Assembly (NCBI RefSeq): GCF_004116405.1
Contig: NZ_SDIC01000002.1
Span: forward strand, 496,001 to 560,000
Length of the DNA stretch: 64,000 nucleotides
Reading direction: 5' to 3'
Source: Halegenticoccus tardaugens
GTDB lineage: Archaea; Halobacteriota; Halobacteria; Halobacteriales; Haloferacaceae
Part shown: one piece after another, positions 1-8,843 of the stretch
Position numbering within the stretch: the first letter of the stretch is position 1
Layout of the letters: each line of letters opens with the position of its first letter
Made by a program: the position numbers and the translations under genes
Notes under the pieces: model-generated
What the model saw: only the letters and a program-made list of their open reading frames with translations
Database searches by the model: none
Told to the model about the DNA's origin: nothing

Positions 1-823
1 CCTCGTATCCTTCGTGTCTTGTCCGGATCGTCCCGTCGGTGCCGACGACCTCGACCTCCCAATTTCCGAGGGGTTCCCGGCAGTCGGCGGCGTACGTCAT
101 CGTCATGGACCCGAGCGTATCGTCCTCGAATCGGACCGTCGCGGTACCCAGGTCGGGGTGCTCGGAGTATGGAGTGTTGCGGTTCGCGTATTCAGCGTAC
201 ACGCGCTGTGGGGCGGCGTCGACCAGCCAGAGCAGCGCGTCTGCGGTATAGAACGCCATCGCGTAGGCCGACCCCGCCTCACGCGGTCCGTGCTCTGCGT
301 TCGTCTCGATTCCGACGTTTGGAACGCGATCGTGACGAATCGCAGCGTGCACGCGCAGAACATTGCCGATCGTTCCGGCGTGGACGCGGCGGGCCAATTC
401 CTTCACCGCGTCGTCGAACCGGGCCGGGCTCGTCGTGACGGCTGGAACGCCGGCCTCCGCCGCCGCCGCGGCGATCGAACGCGCACCGTCGGCGGTCGCC
501 GCAGGCGGCTTCGCCGTCAACACCGGTTGGTTCGCCCGGAGTGCACGCACGGCGTCGGCCGCGCGGCGGGTCGTTCGACTCGCCACGACGACGGCGTCGA
601 CGCCGTCATCGGAAAGCAAGGCGTCCATGTCGTCGTAGACCGGGCAGTCGTGCGCGGTGGCAAAATCGTCGGGTGTCGGTCGCCCGAGCGACGCGAGCTG
701 CTCGCTCGTGGCGTCACCCGGAACGACACCGGCCACAGTCACGTCCGTCTGCCCGGCCGCCCGCTCCGCGTAGGCCGGTCCGTAAAACGAGGCCAGACCG
801 ACCACGCCGACGCCAACGGTCAT
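1..823 (-). CDS. Gfo/Idh/MocA family NAD(P)-dependent dehydrogenase, 3' end cut by the window
   Basis: The minus-strand frame is open from an ATG at 821-823 to the window edge, so the C-terminus is missing. The translation begins with a Rossmann motif (GVGVVG, residues 4-9). About residue 100 it has TAKPAA, equivalent to the family EKP motif whose lysine contacts the nicotinamide. The later part reads as the C-terminal beta-sheet substrate domain (phrases such as EVVGTDGT). The family oxidises or reduces sugars, inositols and related polyols. The ATG overlaps the stop of the upstream permease gene by one base (TGATG), which implies translational coupling and suggests that this enzyme acts on what the permease imports. 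The substrate cannot be read from the sequence. Confidence 0.85.
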   Translation of the reverse strand, partial: MTVGVGVVGLASFYGPAYAERAAGQTDVTVAGVVPGDATSEQLASLGRPTPDDFATAHDCPVYDDMDALLSDDGVDAVVVASRTTRRAADAVRALRANQPVLTAKPPAATADGARSIAAAAAEAGVPAVTTSPARFDDAVKELARRVHAGTIGNVLRVHAAIRHDRVPNVGIETNAEHGPREAGSAYAMAFYTADALLWLVDAAPQRVYAEYANRNTPYSEHPDLGTATVRFEDDTLGSMTMTYAADCREPLGNWEVEVVGTDGTIRTRHEGYE

Positions 824-2130
824 CAGTCGGCGGGCTCGCCGGCTCTCGACCGACTCTCGATCCACTCGTCGACCGGGCGCTTTACCACGTAGTAGATCGC
901 GCCGGCCACGACAGCGCTGCTGAGCGCGGGAACGAGGTAGTCGGGCGCGAACACCGCGAACGCCGCCCCCACGAGCCAGGCACCGACCGCGGTCGGGTTC
1001 CAGCCGCGGAGGTACCAGTACCGTCCCTCGCTCCTGAACAGTTCGTCCTCGTCGAGTCCGCGCTCGAAGAGGTAGTAGTGGACGAGCAGCACGCCCGTCG
1101 TCGGGACCAGCGTGATCGTCAGCGCCGACAGGAAGCTCGTGATCCCCCCGAAGCTGAAGATGCCGGCGATCGCGAGGCCGGTTCCGATCAGTCCGGTCAG
1201 CGTCGTCATGTACACGCGCTGTAATCCCGTGATCTGCGACAGGGCGATCCCCCCCGCGTACACGTTGGTCACGTTCGTCGTCCACGAGCCCGCGACGAGC
1301 AACAGCAGACCGACCGACCCGAGGCCCAGTTCCACCATGATGTCGACGGGATTCCACGTGCCGGCCGCGGCGGCGGCGACGACGCCGATGGCGGCGAGCG
1401 CGATGGCGAACGCGATCCACGCGACGCTCGCACCGAGGCTCGGTCGATCCGGTTCCTCGGACGTCCCGTACCGACCGTAGTCCATCGCGACGATGAGAAA
1501 CGCGGCGGTCGCCGCGGGGAAGACGTTCAGCGCGGCCCAGAACGTCATGTCTCCACCCCCTGCGCTCAGGTCCGTCGAATAGTTGGTGACGATCTGGTAC
1601 ACCACGAGCGCGAGGAGGACGGTCATGAACGGCACGGCGATCTTGTTGAGCCACTCGATCCACTCGTAACCGAAGATGGCGACCGACGCCATGAGCAATC
1701 CGAGTATCGCCGCCAATACGGCGAACGACACCGATATGCCGACGTTCGCGAGAATCTGTTGTGCGCTCGACGCGACGATGCCCGTCTGTACGCCGAACCA
1801 CCCCACGGTCGCGATGACCATCGCGAGCGAGGGGATGAAACGACCCTGAACGCCGAACGGCGCGCGCATCGCCGTCGTACCGGCCGTCCCTTCCAGCGCC
1901 GCGATCTTCGTGCCGAGGTATACGATGACTCCCACAAGGAGGATGCTGAGCACCGCGGCGGCGAAACCCGTGACAAGCCCCGCCGTCACCGTGAGCGATC
2001 CGAGCAGGAAGTTCGTGATGACGATGGTGAACCCGGCCCAGATCGCGAACAGCTGCCAGAATTCGCGGGTTCTGTCCGATTCCGGAACGACGTCTACGCC
2101 TTCGGTCTCGATGAGCGGCATATCGATCAT
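823..2130 (-). CDS. NCS1-family permease (cytosine/purine/hydantoin type)
   Basis: A polytopic protein of about 435 residues with roughly twelve hydrophobic segments. The first follows an acidic N-terminal tail ending in REFWQLFAIW, and the order and glycine-rich helices (FGVQGRFIPS, GWFGVQTG) match the nucleobase:cation symporter-1 family (CodB, PucI and allantoin permeases). The family imports nucleobases, allantoin or hydantoins with Na+ or H+. I use the ATG at 2130 rather than an upstream GTG at 2145, because a TATA-like AAGTTTA lies about 26 nt upstream of 2130, as expected for a leaderless mRNA. It overlaps the downstream Gfo/Idh/MocA gene by one base. The substrate is not determined. 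Confidence 0.85.
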   Translation of the reverse strand: MIDMPLIETEGVDVVPESDRTREFWQLFAIWAGFTIVITNFLLGSLTVTAGLVTGFAAAVLSILLVGVIVYLGTKIAALEGTAGTTAMRAPFGVQGRFIPSLAMVIATVGWFGVQTGIVASSAQQILANVGISVSFAVLAAILGLLMASVAIFGYEWIEWLNKIAVPFMTVLLALVVYQIVTNYSTDLSAGGGDMTFWAALNVFPAATAAFLIVAMDYGRYGTSEEPDRPSLGASVAWIAFAIALAAIGVVAAAAAGTWNPVDIMVELGLGSVGLLLLVAGSWTTNVTNVYAGGIALSQITGLQRVYMTTLTGLIGTGLAIAGIFSFGGITSFLSALTITLVPTTGVLLVHYYLFERGLDEDELFRSEGRYWYLRGWNPTAVGAWLVGAAFAVFAPDYLVPALSSAVVAGAIYYVVKRPVDEWIESRSRAGEPAD

Positions 2131-2235
2131 GATACGTGTTATCACCTACTAAACTTTTCCCGTGCTTCGACGATTTTCCGCGTGGCGTGACGGTACTTAG
2201 TTCACGGGTGATCGTCTGGGACGAGAGACGCGAGG

Positions 2236-2246
2236 TTTTATTTTCG
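2236..2246 (+). promoter_or_regulatory. TATA element of the leaderless LLM gene
   Basis: GTTTTATTTTC is centred about 26 nt before the ATG at 2267. This is the haloarchaeal leaderless spacing and supports that start. Confidence 0.5.
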
Positions 2247-2266
2247 GCTGATTCGACATCTAAGGC

Positions 2267-3241
2267 ATGGAGTTCGGGATCTACCTCAACCAATACGGCG
2301 ACGAGCGGGCCGAGTTCACCTTCGAGGACATGTTCGAACAGGTCGACCTGATGGAAGACCTGGGCTACGACACCGCGGCCGTCGGGGAGCGACACTTCTA
2401 CGAGGACGGCTTCTTCGACGTTCGCACCTGTCTCTCGGCGCTCGGCGCGCGGACCGATGCCCTCGACATCATGTCCAACATCGTCATCCTGCCCATCTAC
2501 CACCCTCTCCACCTGGCCGAGCACATCGCCACGCTCGACGCGCTCACGAACGGGAGAACGAGGTGGGGGCTCTCCCTCGGCTACCGCGAGAGCGAGCTGG
2601 TCAACTTCGGGGTGGCGATGGACGATCGGGTGGGTCGGTTTCTGGAGTCGGTCGAAGTGGTAAAGCGGTTGCTCGAAGGCGAGCGGTTCGACCACGAGGG
2701 GAGGTACTTCTCGTTCACGGATGGCTTCGTCCGACCGAAGCCGGTGCAGACGCCCCGACCGCGGTTCTGGGGCGGCGGGAGTTCCGAAACCGCGATCAAG
2801 CGGGCGGCGTACCGGTGCGACGGGTTCACGGCGGCGGTCACGGTTCCCGAAACGCTCGAACGCGACGTCGACCGCTACTACGATGCCGTGGAGGAGGCCG
2901 GCAAGGATCCCGACAACGCCGACGTGACGATCATGGTCGACGGCTACGTCGGCGAGACCACGGCGGAAGCGTACGAGGCGCTCGACCCGTACCTGCTCGA
3001 TCTCACGGCGAAGTACCTCGAGTGGGGAAACCCCGAGTTCGAGGGGCGACCCGGGTTCGAGGACATCGAAGACCAGCTCGCCGTCGGAACCGCGGCGGAG
3101 GTCGCAGAGAGGATCGAGACCTACCGGGACATCGGCGTCGACCACGTCATCTTCCGGACGCAGTTCCCCGGCATGGATCAAGAGACCGCCCTCGCGAGCA
3201 TCCGGCGGTTCGGCGAGGACGTCGTCCCCCAGTTCCGGTGA
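2267..3241 (+). CDS. LLM-class (luciferase-like) flavin/F420-dependent oxidoreductase
   Basis: The 324-residue protein opens with a beta-1 strand (MEFGIYLNQYG) and carries family signatures: AVGERHF near residue 42, NIVILPIYHPLHLAEHIATLD near 70, and the flavin-proximal stretch RTRWGLSLGYRE around 95. The C-terminal part (GTAAEVAERIETYRDIGVDHVI) is the usual cofactor-domain end. Members are (beta/alpha)8 monooxygenases or dehydrogenases that use FMNH2 or coenzyme F420. The gene stands alone, divergent from the NCS1 permease gene. A TATA element about 26 nt upstream fits a leaderless transcript. The class is secure, but cofactor and substrate are not predictable. Confidence 0.88.
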   Translation: MEFGIYLNQYGDERAEFTFEDMFEQVDLMEDLGYDTAAVGERHFYEDGFFDVRTCLSALGARTDALDIMSNIVILPIYHPLHLAEHIATLDALTNGRTRWGLSLGYRESELVNFGVAMDDRVGRFLESVEVVKRLLEGERFDHEGRYFSFTDGFVRPKPVQTPRPRFWGGGSSETAIKRAAYRCDGFTAAVTVPETLERDVDRYYDAVEEAGKDPDNADVTIMVDGYVGETTAEAYEALDPYLLDLTAKYLEWGNPEFEGRPGFEDIEDQLAVGTAAEVAERIETYRDIGVDHVIFRTQFPGMDQETALASIRRFGEDVVPQFR

Positions 3242-3282
3242 CGCGAAGCGGGCACGTCGTGCCGCTCGGGTCGACTCACCAC

Positions 3283-4446
3283 TTACTGGAGGAGCGCCTC
3301 TCTGACAGCGTCCGCGTCGTCGTCGATGTGCGTCGGCCGCGGGTCCTCGTTCGGCGCCTCCTTCAGCCCGTGCCCGGTCACGAGGGCGACGACCAAGTCG
3401 TCGGATGCGACGTCGGGACAGGCGTCCAGGGCTGCCACGCTCGCCGCGCTCGCCGGCTCCGCGTACACGCCCGCACGCTCGGTGAGTCGGGCGCGCCACC
3501 TGTGAACGTCGTCGTCCGGGAGGGCGATCGCCGTCCCGCCGCTATCCAGAACGGCCCGTCGGGTGTGCTCGCCGTCCGCCGCGTACCCCCGAAGCGGATC
3601 CGCGATCGCATCGATGTCGGTCGTGATCGGCTCCGTCCACGCCGTCACGGACTCCCCGCGCTCGAACGCCCGGACGATCGGATGACATCCCCGAGCCTGA
3701 ACGCAGAGCATCCGGGGAGCGGACTCGACGATTCCCGCCTTGGACAGCTCTTCGAAGCCGGCGTAGGTTCCGCCGAGGAGCGGCCCGGCACCGACTGGCA
3801 CCGAGACCCAGTCGGGTGCGGCTCCGAGCTGTCGGACGAGTTCGAAGGCGACGGTTCGGTTCGCGGAGGCGACGAACGGATTCGCCGAGTAGACGGCCGT
3901 CGCGTTCAGGATTCGGTCGTCCGCGACGCGCTGGCTCAGCGCGAAGCAGTCGCTGAACGTTCCCTCGACGGTGAAGATGCGCGCGCCGGCCGCCGCGGCC
4001 TGCGTCAGCTTCGCCGTCGACGTTCCCTCGGGGACGAGGACGGCACACGGCGCCGACGCGCGCGCGGCGTACGTCGCCACGCTCGTCGCGGTGTTTCCCG
4101 TGCTGGCGACGACGACAGACTCGAAGGACGCGTCGTCCGCGCGGACGTGAGAGAGCGCCAACGAACTCCCCCGGTCCTTGAACGAACAGGACGGGTTTAG
4201 CGACTCCAGCTTCGCGTACGCGCCCGAGGGTAACGCGCCGTCGTCCAGTTCGAGCAGCGGCGTCTCGCCCTCCCCTAGCTCGACGCGCGATTCGACCGCC
4301 GGCAGCGCGGCCCAGACATCGTCCGATACCGCCGTCCGCAGCGCGTCCGGGTCCGACTCGCGGTAGCGGACGAAGCTACCGCACGCCGGACACGTGGCGC
4401 CCAGCGACGGATTCGGCTCCCCGCAGGCGGTGCACGCGAACGGCAT
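3283..4446 (-). CDS. Threonine-synthase-like PLP-dependent enzyme with N-terminal zinc ribbon
   Basis: A 387-residue fold-type II PLP enzyme. The N-terminus has a CxxC...CxxC knuckle (C5, C8, C19, C22), common in archaeal threonine synthases. The PLP lysine is K90 in SCSFKDRG, and STGNTATS is the phosphate-binding/asparagine loop. Canonical threonine synthase makes threonine from O-phosphohomoserine. This copy abuts the ABC ATPase stop (its ATG is the next base) and is last in an importer operon, so it may instead act on an imported amino-acid-like compound (inference). The usual phrase is NPTGSFKDRG; here NPSCSFKDRG places a cysteine next to the active site, which may mark a specificity change. 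Confidence 0.8.
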   Translation of the reverse strand: MPFACTACGEPNPSLGATCPACGSFVRYRESDPDALRTAVSDDVWAALPAVESRVELGEGETPLLELDDGALPSGAYAKLESLNPSCSFKDRGSSLALSHVRADDASFESVVVASTGNTATSVATYAARASAPCAVLVPEGTSTAKLTQAAAAGARIFTVEGTFSDCFALSQRVADDRILNATAVYSANPFVASANRTVAFELVRQLGAAPDWVSVPVGAGPLLGGTYAGFEELSKAGIVESAPRMLCVQARGCHPIVRAFERGESVTAWTEPITTDIDAIADPLRGYAADGEHTRRAVLDSGGTAIALPDDDVHRWRARLTERAGVYAEPASAASVAALDACPDVASDDLVVALVTGHGLKEAPNEDPRPTHIDDDADAVREALLQ

Positions 4447-5568
4447 CTACAGGAGCGCGGCCTCCGTTCGCGGGTCGAAGAGGTGGAGTCGATCGACGTC
4501 CGCTGCGACGGTGACCGCGTCACCGACGTCGACGCCCGCCATCACCGCTTCGTCCGCTGATTGAACCACGATGTCGGTGTCGATATCGGCGTCGAGGTAG
4601 TACCAGTTGAAGTCGCCGAACGTTTCGACGATCGTGACCGTCGCGTCGATGGTCGGTGTCCCGTTCCGAACCGGCGATCGGTCGTCGAGGAGGACGCGAA
4701 ACGACTCCGGTCGAACGCCGACGCGCACGTCGCCCTCGTCGACGTTGTCCCGGAAGGCGTCGCTGGCGCGGGCCGGGATAGTCAGCCTGAACGCGCCCGC
4801 GTCGAGGTACGTCTCCTCGTCCGTGACGAATGTCGCGTCGAACAGGTTCATGCTCGGCGAGCCGATGAAGTCCGCGACGAACTCGTTGGCCGGATTGTGA
4901 TACAGCTCAAGCGGGTCGTCGAACTGCTGGAGCCGCCCGCCGTTCAGGAGGAGGATCTCGTCGGCGATCGTCATTGCGTCCTCCTGGTTGTGCGTCACGT
5001 GGATGAACGTCGTCCCGAGCTCCTGGTGGACGCGCGCGAGTTCGGTCCGCATCTCGAGCCGAAGGCGCTCGTCGAGCGACGACAACGGTTCGTCGAGCAG
5101 CAACAGCTCCGGCTCGCGGACGAGGCTGCGGCCGAGCGCAACCCGCTGCTGTTGGCCGCCGGACAGTGCCGCGGGCGATTCGTCGAGTTTGTCCTCGATC
5201 CGGAGAATCTCCGCGATCTCGACGACGCGAGCCCGCCGCTCCTCCCGGTCGACGCCCCGCATCCGCATCCCGAACGCCAAGTTCTCCTCGACCGTCTTGT
5301 GATCCCAGAGCGCGAGGTTCTGGAACACGAGGCTCAGATCGCGCTTTTGCGGCGGTTCGTTCGTCACGCGTTCGTCGTTGATGAGTATCTCGCCCTCCGA
5401 CGGCGTTTCGAGACCGGCGATCATCCGGAGCGTTGTCGTCTTCCCGCACCCGGACGGACCGAGAATCATCGTGTACGCGCCGTCGCTGAACGACGCGTCG
5501 ATGCCGTCGACGGCGACGACGTCATCGCCGAATCGCTTGCTGACGTTCTGAAGTGTCACTTCGCCCAT
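4447..5568 (-). CDS. ABC transporter ATP-binding protein (MalK/UgpC type)
   Basis: This 373-residue ATPase has Walker A GPSGCGKT (37-44), the Q-loop at VFQN (81-84), signature LSGGQ (135-139), Walker B LLLLDE (155-160) and switch H193. A TOBE-type C-terminal beta domain with GVRPE follows, typical of carbohydrate importers (CUT1/MalK). It powers import by the two permeases encoded just upstream (2-nt gap). The C-terminal domain suggests regulatory or lipid-side contacts as in MalK. The threonine-synthase-like gene follows directly, so all are probably one transcript. Confidence 0.93.
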   Translation of the reverse strand: MGEVTLQNVSKRFGDDVVAVDGIDASFSDGAYTMILGPSGCGKTTTLRMIAGLETPSEGEILINDERVTNEPPQKRDLSLVFQNLALWDHKTVEENLAFGMRMRGVDREERRARVVEIAEILRIEDKLDESPAALSGGQQQRVALGRSLVREPELLLLDEPLSSLDERLRLEMRTELARVHQELGTTFIHVTHNQEDAMTIADEILLLNGGRLQQFDDPLELYHNPANEFVADFIGSPSMNLFDATFVTDEETYLDAGAFRLTIPARASDAFRDNVDEGDVRVGVRPESFRVLLDDRSPVRNGTPTIDATVTIVETFGDFNWYYLDADIDTDIVVQSADEAVMAGVDVGDAVTVAADVDRLHLFDPRTEAALL

Positions 5569-5570
5569 GA

Positions 5571-6410
5571 TCAGACAGCCCCCGTTCCTTTCGCAATGCC
5601 CTTGCCCAGGTACTTTGCCATCAGCCAGAACAGCGCGAGGACCGGGAGCGTCGCGATGACGCCGACGGCGCTCAACAGTCCCCAGTCGACGGCGTACGAT
5701 CCGAGCAGCTGGAACAGTGCCACAGGGACGGTGTGGCTCGCGGACGACGTCATCAATACGTACGCGAACATGTACTCACCCCACGACATGATGAACGCAA
5801 ACGTTCCAGCAGCGATGATGCCGGGCGTCGCCTGCGGAATCGTCACGTGACGGAACGCCTGTAACTCGGTCGCTCCCTCGACGAGCGCCGCTTCCTCCAG
5901 TTCGCGCGGGACATCGTCGAGGAACGCCTGCAGGATCCACAGACAGAACGGTAAGGCGAGCATCGAGTGGAGCACGATGAGCGTCACCGGGTTGCCGAGC
6001 ATGTCTAGCGTCGAAGCAAGCTGGTACATTGGAACGATGAGCGCAACGTGCGGGAACATGTACGTTAGGAGGACGAGCCGAGCTGCCGCCCGGCGACCGG
6101 GGTAGGCGAAGCGCAACACGCTGTAGGCTCCGAACAGCGACGCCGCCGTCGTCAGGATCGTCGTTCCGATGGCGACGACCAGGCTGTTTTTCACCGCGTT
6201 AAGGAAGCCGATCTCGATCGCCCGGTCATAGTGAGCGATCGTGATGTCGGCCGGAACCAATGTGATATCGCCGTACAGAAGCGAAGATGGCTCGAACGAC
6301 GACTTGAGTATCCAGAGGAAGGGAAAGAGGAAGGCGACGAGCACGACTGCGAGCAACAGGAACCGAGCGCCCTCCGCGAGTCGATCGACGGTGACGTATC
6401 CTGCTCTCAT
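5571..6410 (-). CDS. ABC transporter permease (MalG type)
   Basis: A 279-residue membrane protein with about six helices. The EAA loop (EEAALVEGATELQAF, followed by HVTIPQATPGI) contacts the ATPase. The length and short N-terminal segment before TM1 match the MalG-like half of CUT1 importers. It overlaps the upstream MalF-type gene by 4 nt (ATGA), so the subunits are translationally coupled. The ATG is at 6410. Confidence 0.92.
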   Translation of the reverse strand: MRAGYVTVDRLAEGARFLLLAVVLVAFLFPFLWILKSSFEPSSLLYGDITLVPADITIAHYDRAIEIGFLNAVKNSLVVAIGTTILTTAASLFGAYSVLRFAYPGRRAAARLVLLTYMFPHVALIVPMYQLASTLDMLGNPVTLIVLHSMLALPFCLWILQAFLDDVPRELEEAALVEGATELQAFRHVTIPQATPGIIAAGTFAFIMSWGEYMFAYVLMTSSASHTVPVALFQLLGSYAVDWGLLSAVGVIATLPVLALFWLMAKYLGKGIAKGTGAV

Positions 6411-7327
6411 GCAAATTCACTCTCCTTAAATTCGCGCTGTCGGAAGTACAGTACCACGAACACGACCAAGAGCAGGAACAACACGACGCTGATGGCGCTC
6501 GCGCCGCCGATGTTGCGGAGGTTGAACGCAACCTCGTAGATTAACACAGGAAGCGTCGTCGTGACACCCACAGGCCCACCGCTCGTGAGCAGCCAGATAA
6601 GGTCGAAGATGTTGAACGTGAGCAGGAAGCCGATGAGGCCAAGAATGAGCAACGAGTTCGTGAGGTGGGGATACGTCACGTGGTAGAACTCGGCGAGACG
6701 ACCCGCGCCTTCAATCCGCGCAGCTTCGTACTCTTCGCGAGGGATCGTCTGCAAGATCGCGAACACGACGAGCGCGACGAGTGGTGCCCACCGCCACGTA
6801 TTGATGAGAATGACCATCGGGAACGCCAGTTCCACTTCCGAAAACGGGTTGACCGGCGCAGAGAGGATCCCACCCTCCAGCAGCCACGCGTTTATCGGCC
6901 CGTACGAGGCGTTCAGCACCCACTGCCACGCGATCGCCGTGACCGCCGTGGGAATCACGAAGGGGATGAGCATCAGCGTTCGAACGGCGTCACGACCGAA
7001 GAAGTGGCGGTGGAGCAGGAGCGCGATGCCAATGCCGACGACGCCCTGGAGCACCAAGTTGGCAACGGTCCAGACGACGCTCCGTCCCACGACGGTCCAG
7101 AAGGTGTCCTGACCAAACAGCCAGCGGTAGTGCTGGAGCCCCACGAACTCGTTCGTCCCGATGTTCATAAAGCTGATCTGGATCGCACCAAGGAACGGAT
7201 AGACGAGTGCGACAGCGACGATGGTGATCGCCGGGATCATGAGCGCCATGCCCGTGAGCGGGCGCCGGTCGGATCGACGCGAGCCTCGTCGCCAGCGTTT
7301 CGCCGGAAGGTACTCTGAGATACCCAT
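6407..7327 (-). CDS. ABC transporter permease (MalF/UgpA type)
   Basis: A 306-residue six-helix permease. A basic N-terminus (KRWRRGSRRSDRR) precedes TM1, and the EAA loop (YEAARIEGAGRLAEF, then HVTYPHL) lies in the C-terminal half. It pairs with the MalG-type subunit encoded next. Its ATG directly abuts the stop of the binding-protein gene, a standard binding protein-permease-permease-ATPase order. Confidence 0.92.
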   Translation of the reverse strand: MGISEYLPAKRWRRGSRRSDRRPLTGMALMIPAITIVAVALVYPFLGAIQISFMNIGTNEFVGLQHYRWLFGQDTFWTVVGRSVVWTVANLVLQGVVGIGIALLLHRHFFGRDAVRTLMLIPFVIPTAVTAIAWQWVLNASYGPINAWLLEGGILSAPVNPFSEVELAFPMVILINTWRWAPLVALVVFAILQTIPREEYEAARIEGAGRLAEFYHVTYPHLTNSLLILGLIGFLLTFNIFDLIWLLTSGGPVGVTTTLPVLIYEVAFNLRNIGGASAISVVLFLLLVVFVVLYFRQREFKESEFA

Positions 7328-8740
7328 CTATAGCCCCCCGCTCCGTCCGACGCCGAGCACTTCCTGAAGCCGATCCTGTCCCCACGAGGCGGCATCCTGC
7401 GGCGACCGGTCGTTCACGACCAGTTGCTGGACGACCTCGGCGAGCACGTGCGATCCCTCTAGCTCCCCCACGCTCGGGATGTACAGGTTGTTTTCCGTGT
7501 GGATGTCCCGGAACCCATAGATGGAGGCGTTCGGAAGCGCCTCGAATTGGGTTCTGACCATGTCCTCGTACCGGCTGATGAGGTCGTGATTCCAGTACGA
7601 ATCGGCGTTCTCGCCAGCCTTCGTCACCGGCAGATAGAGGGTCGGTTCGAGGTTCGCTAGCCACTCGCCGTAGTTTGCGGGATCGTGCATCCACTCGACC
7701 CACGTCCGGATAGCGTCCTTCTTCTCCTCGTTGAACACCATGATGTTGTTTACGTAGTGGACGCTGCTGGATCGCCCCCCGCTCTCGACCGGCGGCTGCT
7801 GGATGGCTCCGAAACTGTCCGCCAGGTCGGTTTGCTGGAGGCTTCGGATCCAAGAGGAAAAGCCGATCGTGGAGTGGGCGTTTCCCTGCAGCAGGGATCG
7901 CTCCCACTCGGCCCACCCCCAGCTGGTCGCGTCCGGCGGGCTGGCTTGGTTGAACATTCGCTTGTAGAAGTCCAACGTTTCGACCGTTTCTGGGGTATCA
8001 AACATAATCTTCCCGTCCGGTCCGTACACGTATGCGTCGTTTTCAATCATCAGCGTGTAGAGGTTCTCCGTCGTCCACAGGTTTTTGTTCGCCGGCAGGA
8101 CGATGCCGAACCGGTTCGCCCCCGCGTCCGTCACCTGCGACGCGCTTTCAAGCCACTCGTCCCAGCTTCCCGCCGGCCACGCGTTGACGTTACTGTACGT
8201 GTCTGTTCGGAAGTGGTCGAGGAACACCATGTCCCACATTGGGACGCCCCACGTGCCGCCGTCGTACGTGAAGGGTGTAACTGTGTTGTCGTACAGGTCG
8301 CGCTGACCGTCGACCTCCTTGACAATATCGCCGACGTCGACGAGGTCACCCTGCGCCTGAAACGTCATCGTGAACGCGGGGAGGGAGAACATGAAATCGG
8401 GCTCGTTGCCCGCTTCGAGGGCACTGCTGAGCTTCCCGAACACTTCGTCCCAGTTCTGCGGCTCCTGGCGAACGCTCATGCCCTCGTGTTGCTCGTTGAA
8501 CCGCTGGATGAACCGATCGAACACCTCGACCCGGTGCGGAACACTCTCTTGGTGCCAGAAGACCAGTGTGTTCTCATCCCCGCCGTTCCCCGTTCCGCCG
8601 CCGTTTCCGCCCTGCTGGTCGGTGTTACCGGTGAACAGGCAACCAGATAGGCCGACCGTCGAGGTCAGTCCCGCCGCCGCGAGGAACCGTCGTCGCGACG
8701 ACGGTGGTCCTCGACCTTGTGGTATGCGCTCATCCGTCAT
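7328..8740 (-). CDS. ABC extracellular solute-binding lipoprotein (family 1, sugar type)
   Basis: About 470 residues from the ATG at 8740. The N-terminus has a twin-arginine signal (SSRRRFLAAAGL) and a lipobox (LSGC), followed by a Gly/Asn-rich linker, typical of haloarchaeal exported lipoproteins anchored outside the membrane. The mature part resembles MalE/UgpB-type binding proteins (FNEQHEGMSVR, ALEAGNEPDFMF). The frame stays open upstream to 8950, but that extension is basic, unlike the family and upstream of the signal peptide, so I reject it. An in-frame ATG at 8758 is the alternative start. The ligand is unknown; carbohydrate or polyol is the family expectation. Confidence 0.9.
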   Translation of the reverse strand: MTDERIPQGRGPPSSRRRFLAAAGLTSTVGLSGCLFTGNTDQQGGNGGGTGNGGDENTLVFWHQESVPHRVEVFDRFIQRFNEQHEGMSVRQEPQNWDEVFGKLSSALEAGNEPDFMFSLPAFTMTFQAQGDLVDVGDIVKEVDGQRDLYDNTVTPFTYDGGTWGVPMWDMVFLDHFRTDTYSNVNAWPAGSWDEWLESASQVTDAGANRFGIVLPANKNLWTTENLYTLMIENDAYVYGPDGKIMFDTPETVETLDFYKRMFNQASPPDATSWGWAEWERSLLQGNAHSTIGFSSWIRSLQQTDLADSFGAIQQPPVESGGRSSSVHYVNNIMVFNEEKKDAIRTWVEWMHDPANYGEWLANLEPTLYLPVTKAGENADSYWNHDLISRYEDMVRTQFEALPNASIYGFRDIHTENNLYIPSVGELEGSHVLAEVVQQLVVNDRSPQDAASWGQDRLQEVLGVGRSGGL

Positions 8741-8843
8741 GGCTAACGGCTCAAACATACGCCGAAAACGGACATAAGCGTTGCGGGCCGGTACAGCGAG
8801 TGCAGGAGTGGATGAAATGCCGCGTCGAGCGATTGGTGGTAGA

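Noticed and set aside
541..1224. Long basic open frame on the plus strand over the permease/dehydrogenase junction
   Set aside because: Arg/Pro-rich shadow of two well-supported minus-strand genes. High-GC DNA gives many such frames.
2563..4200. 545-codon plus-strand frame
   Set aside because: It overlaps the LLM and threonine-synthase-like genes out of frame, is Arg-rich and has no family motif.
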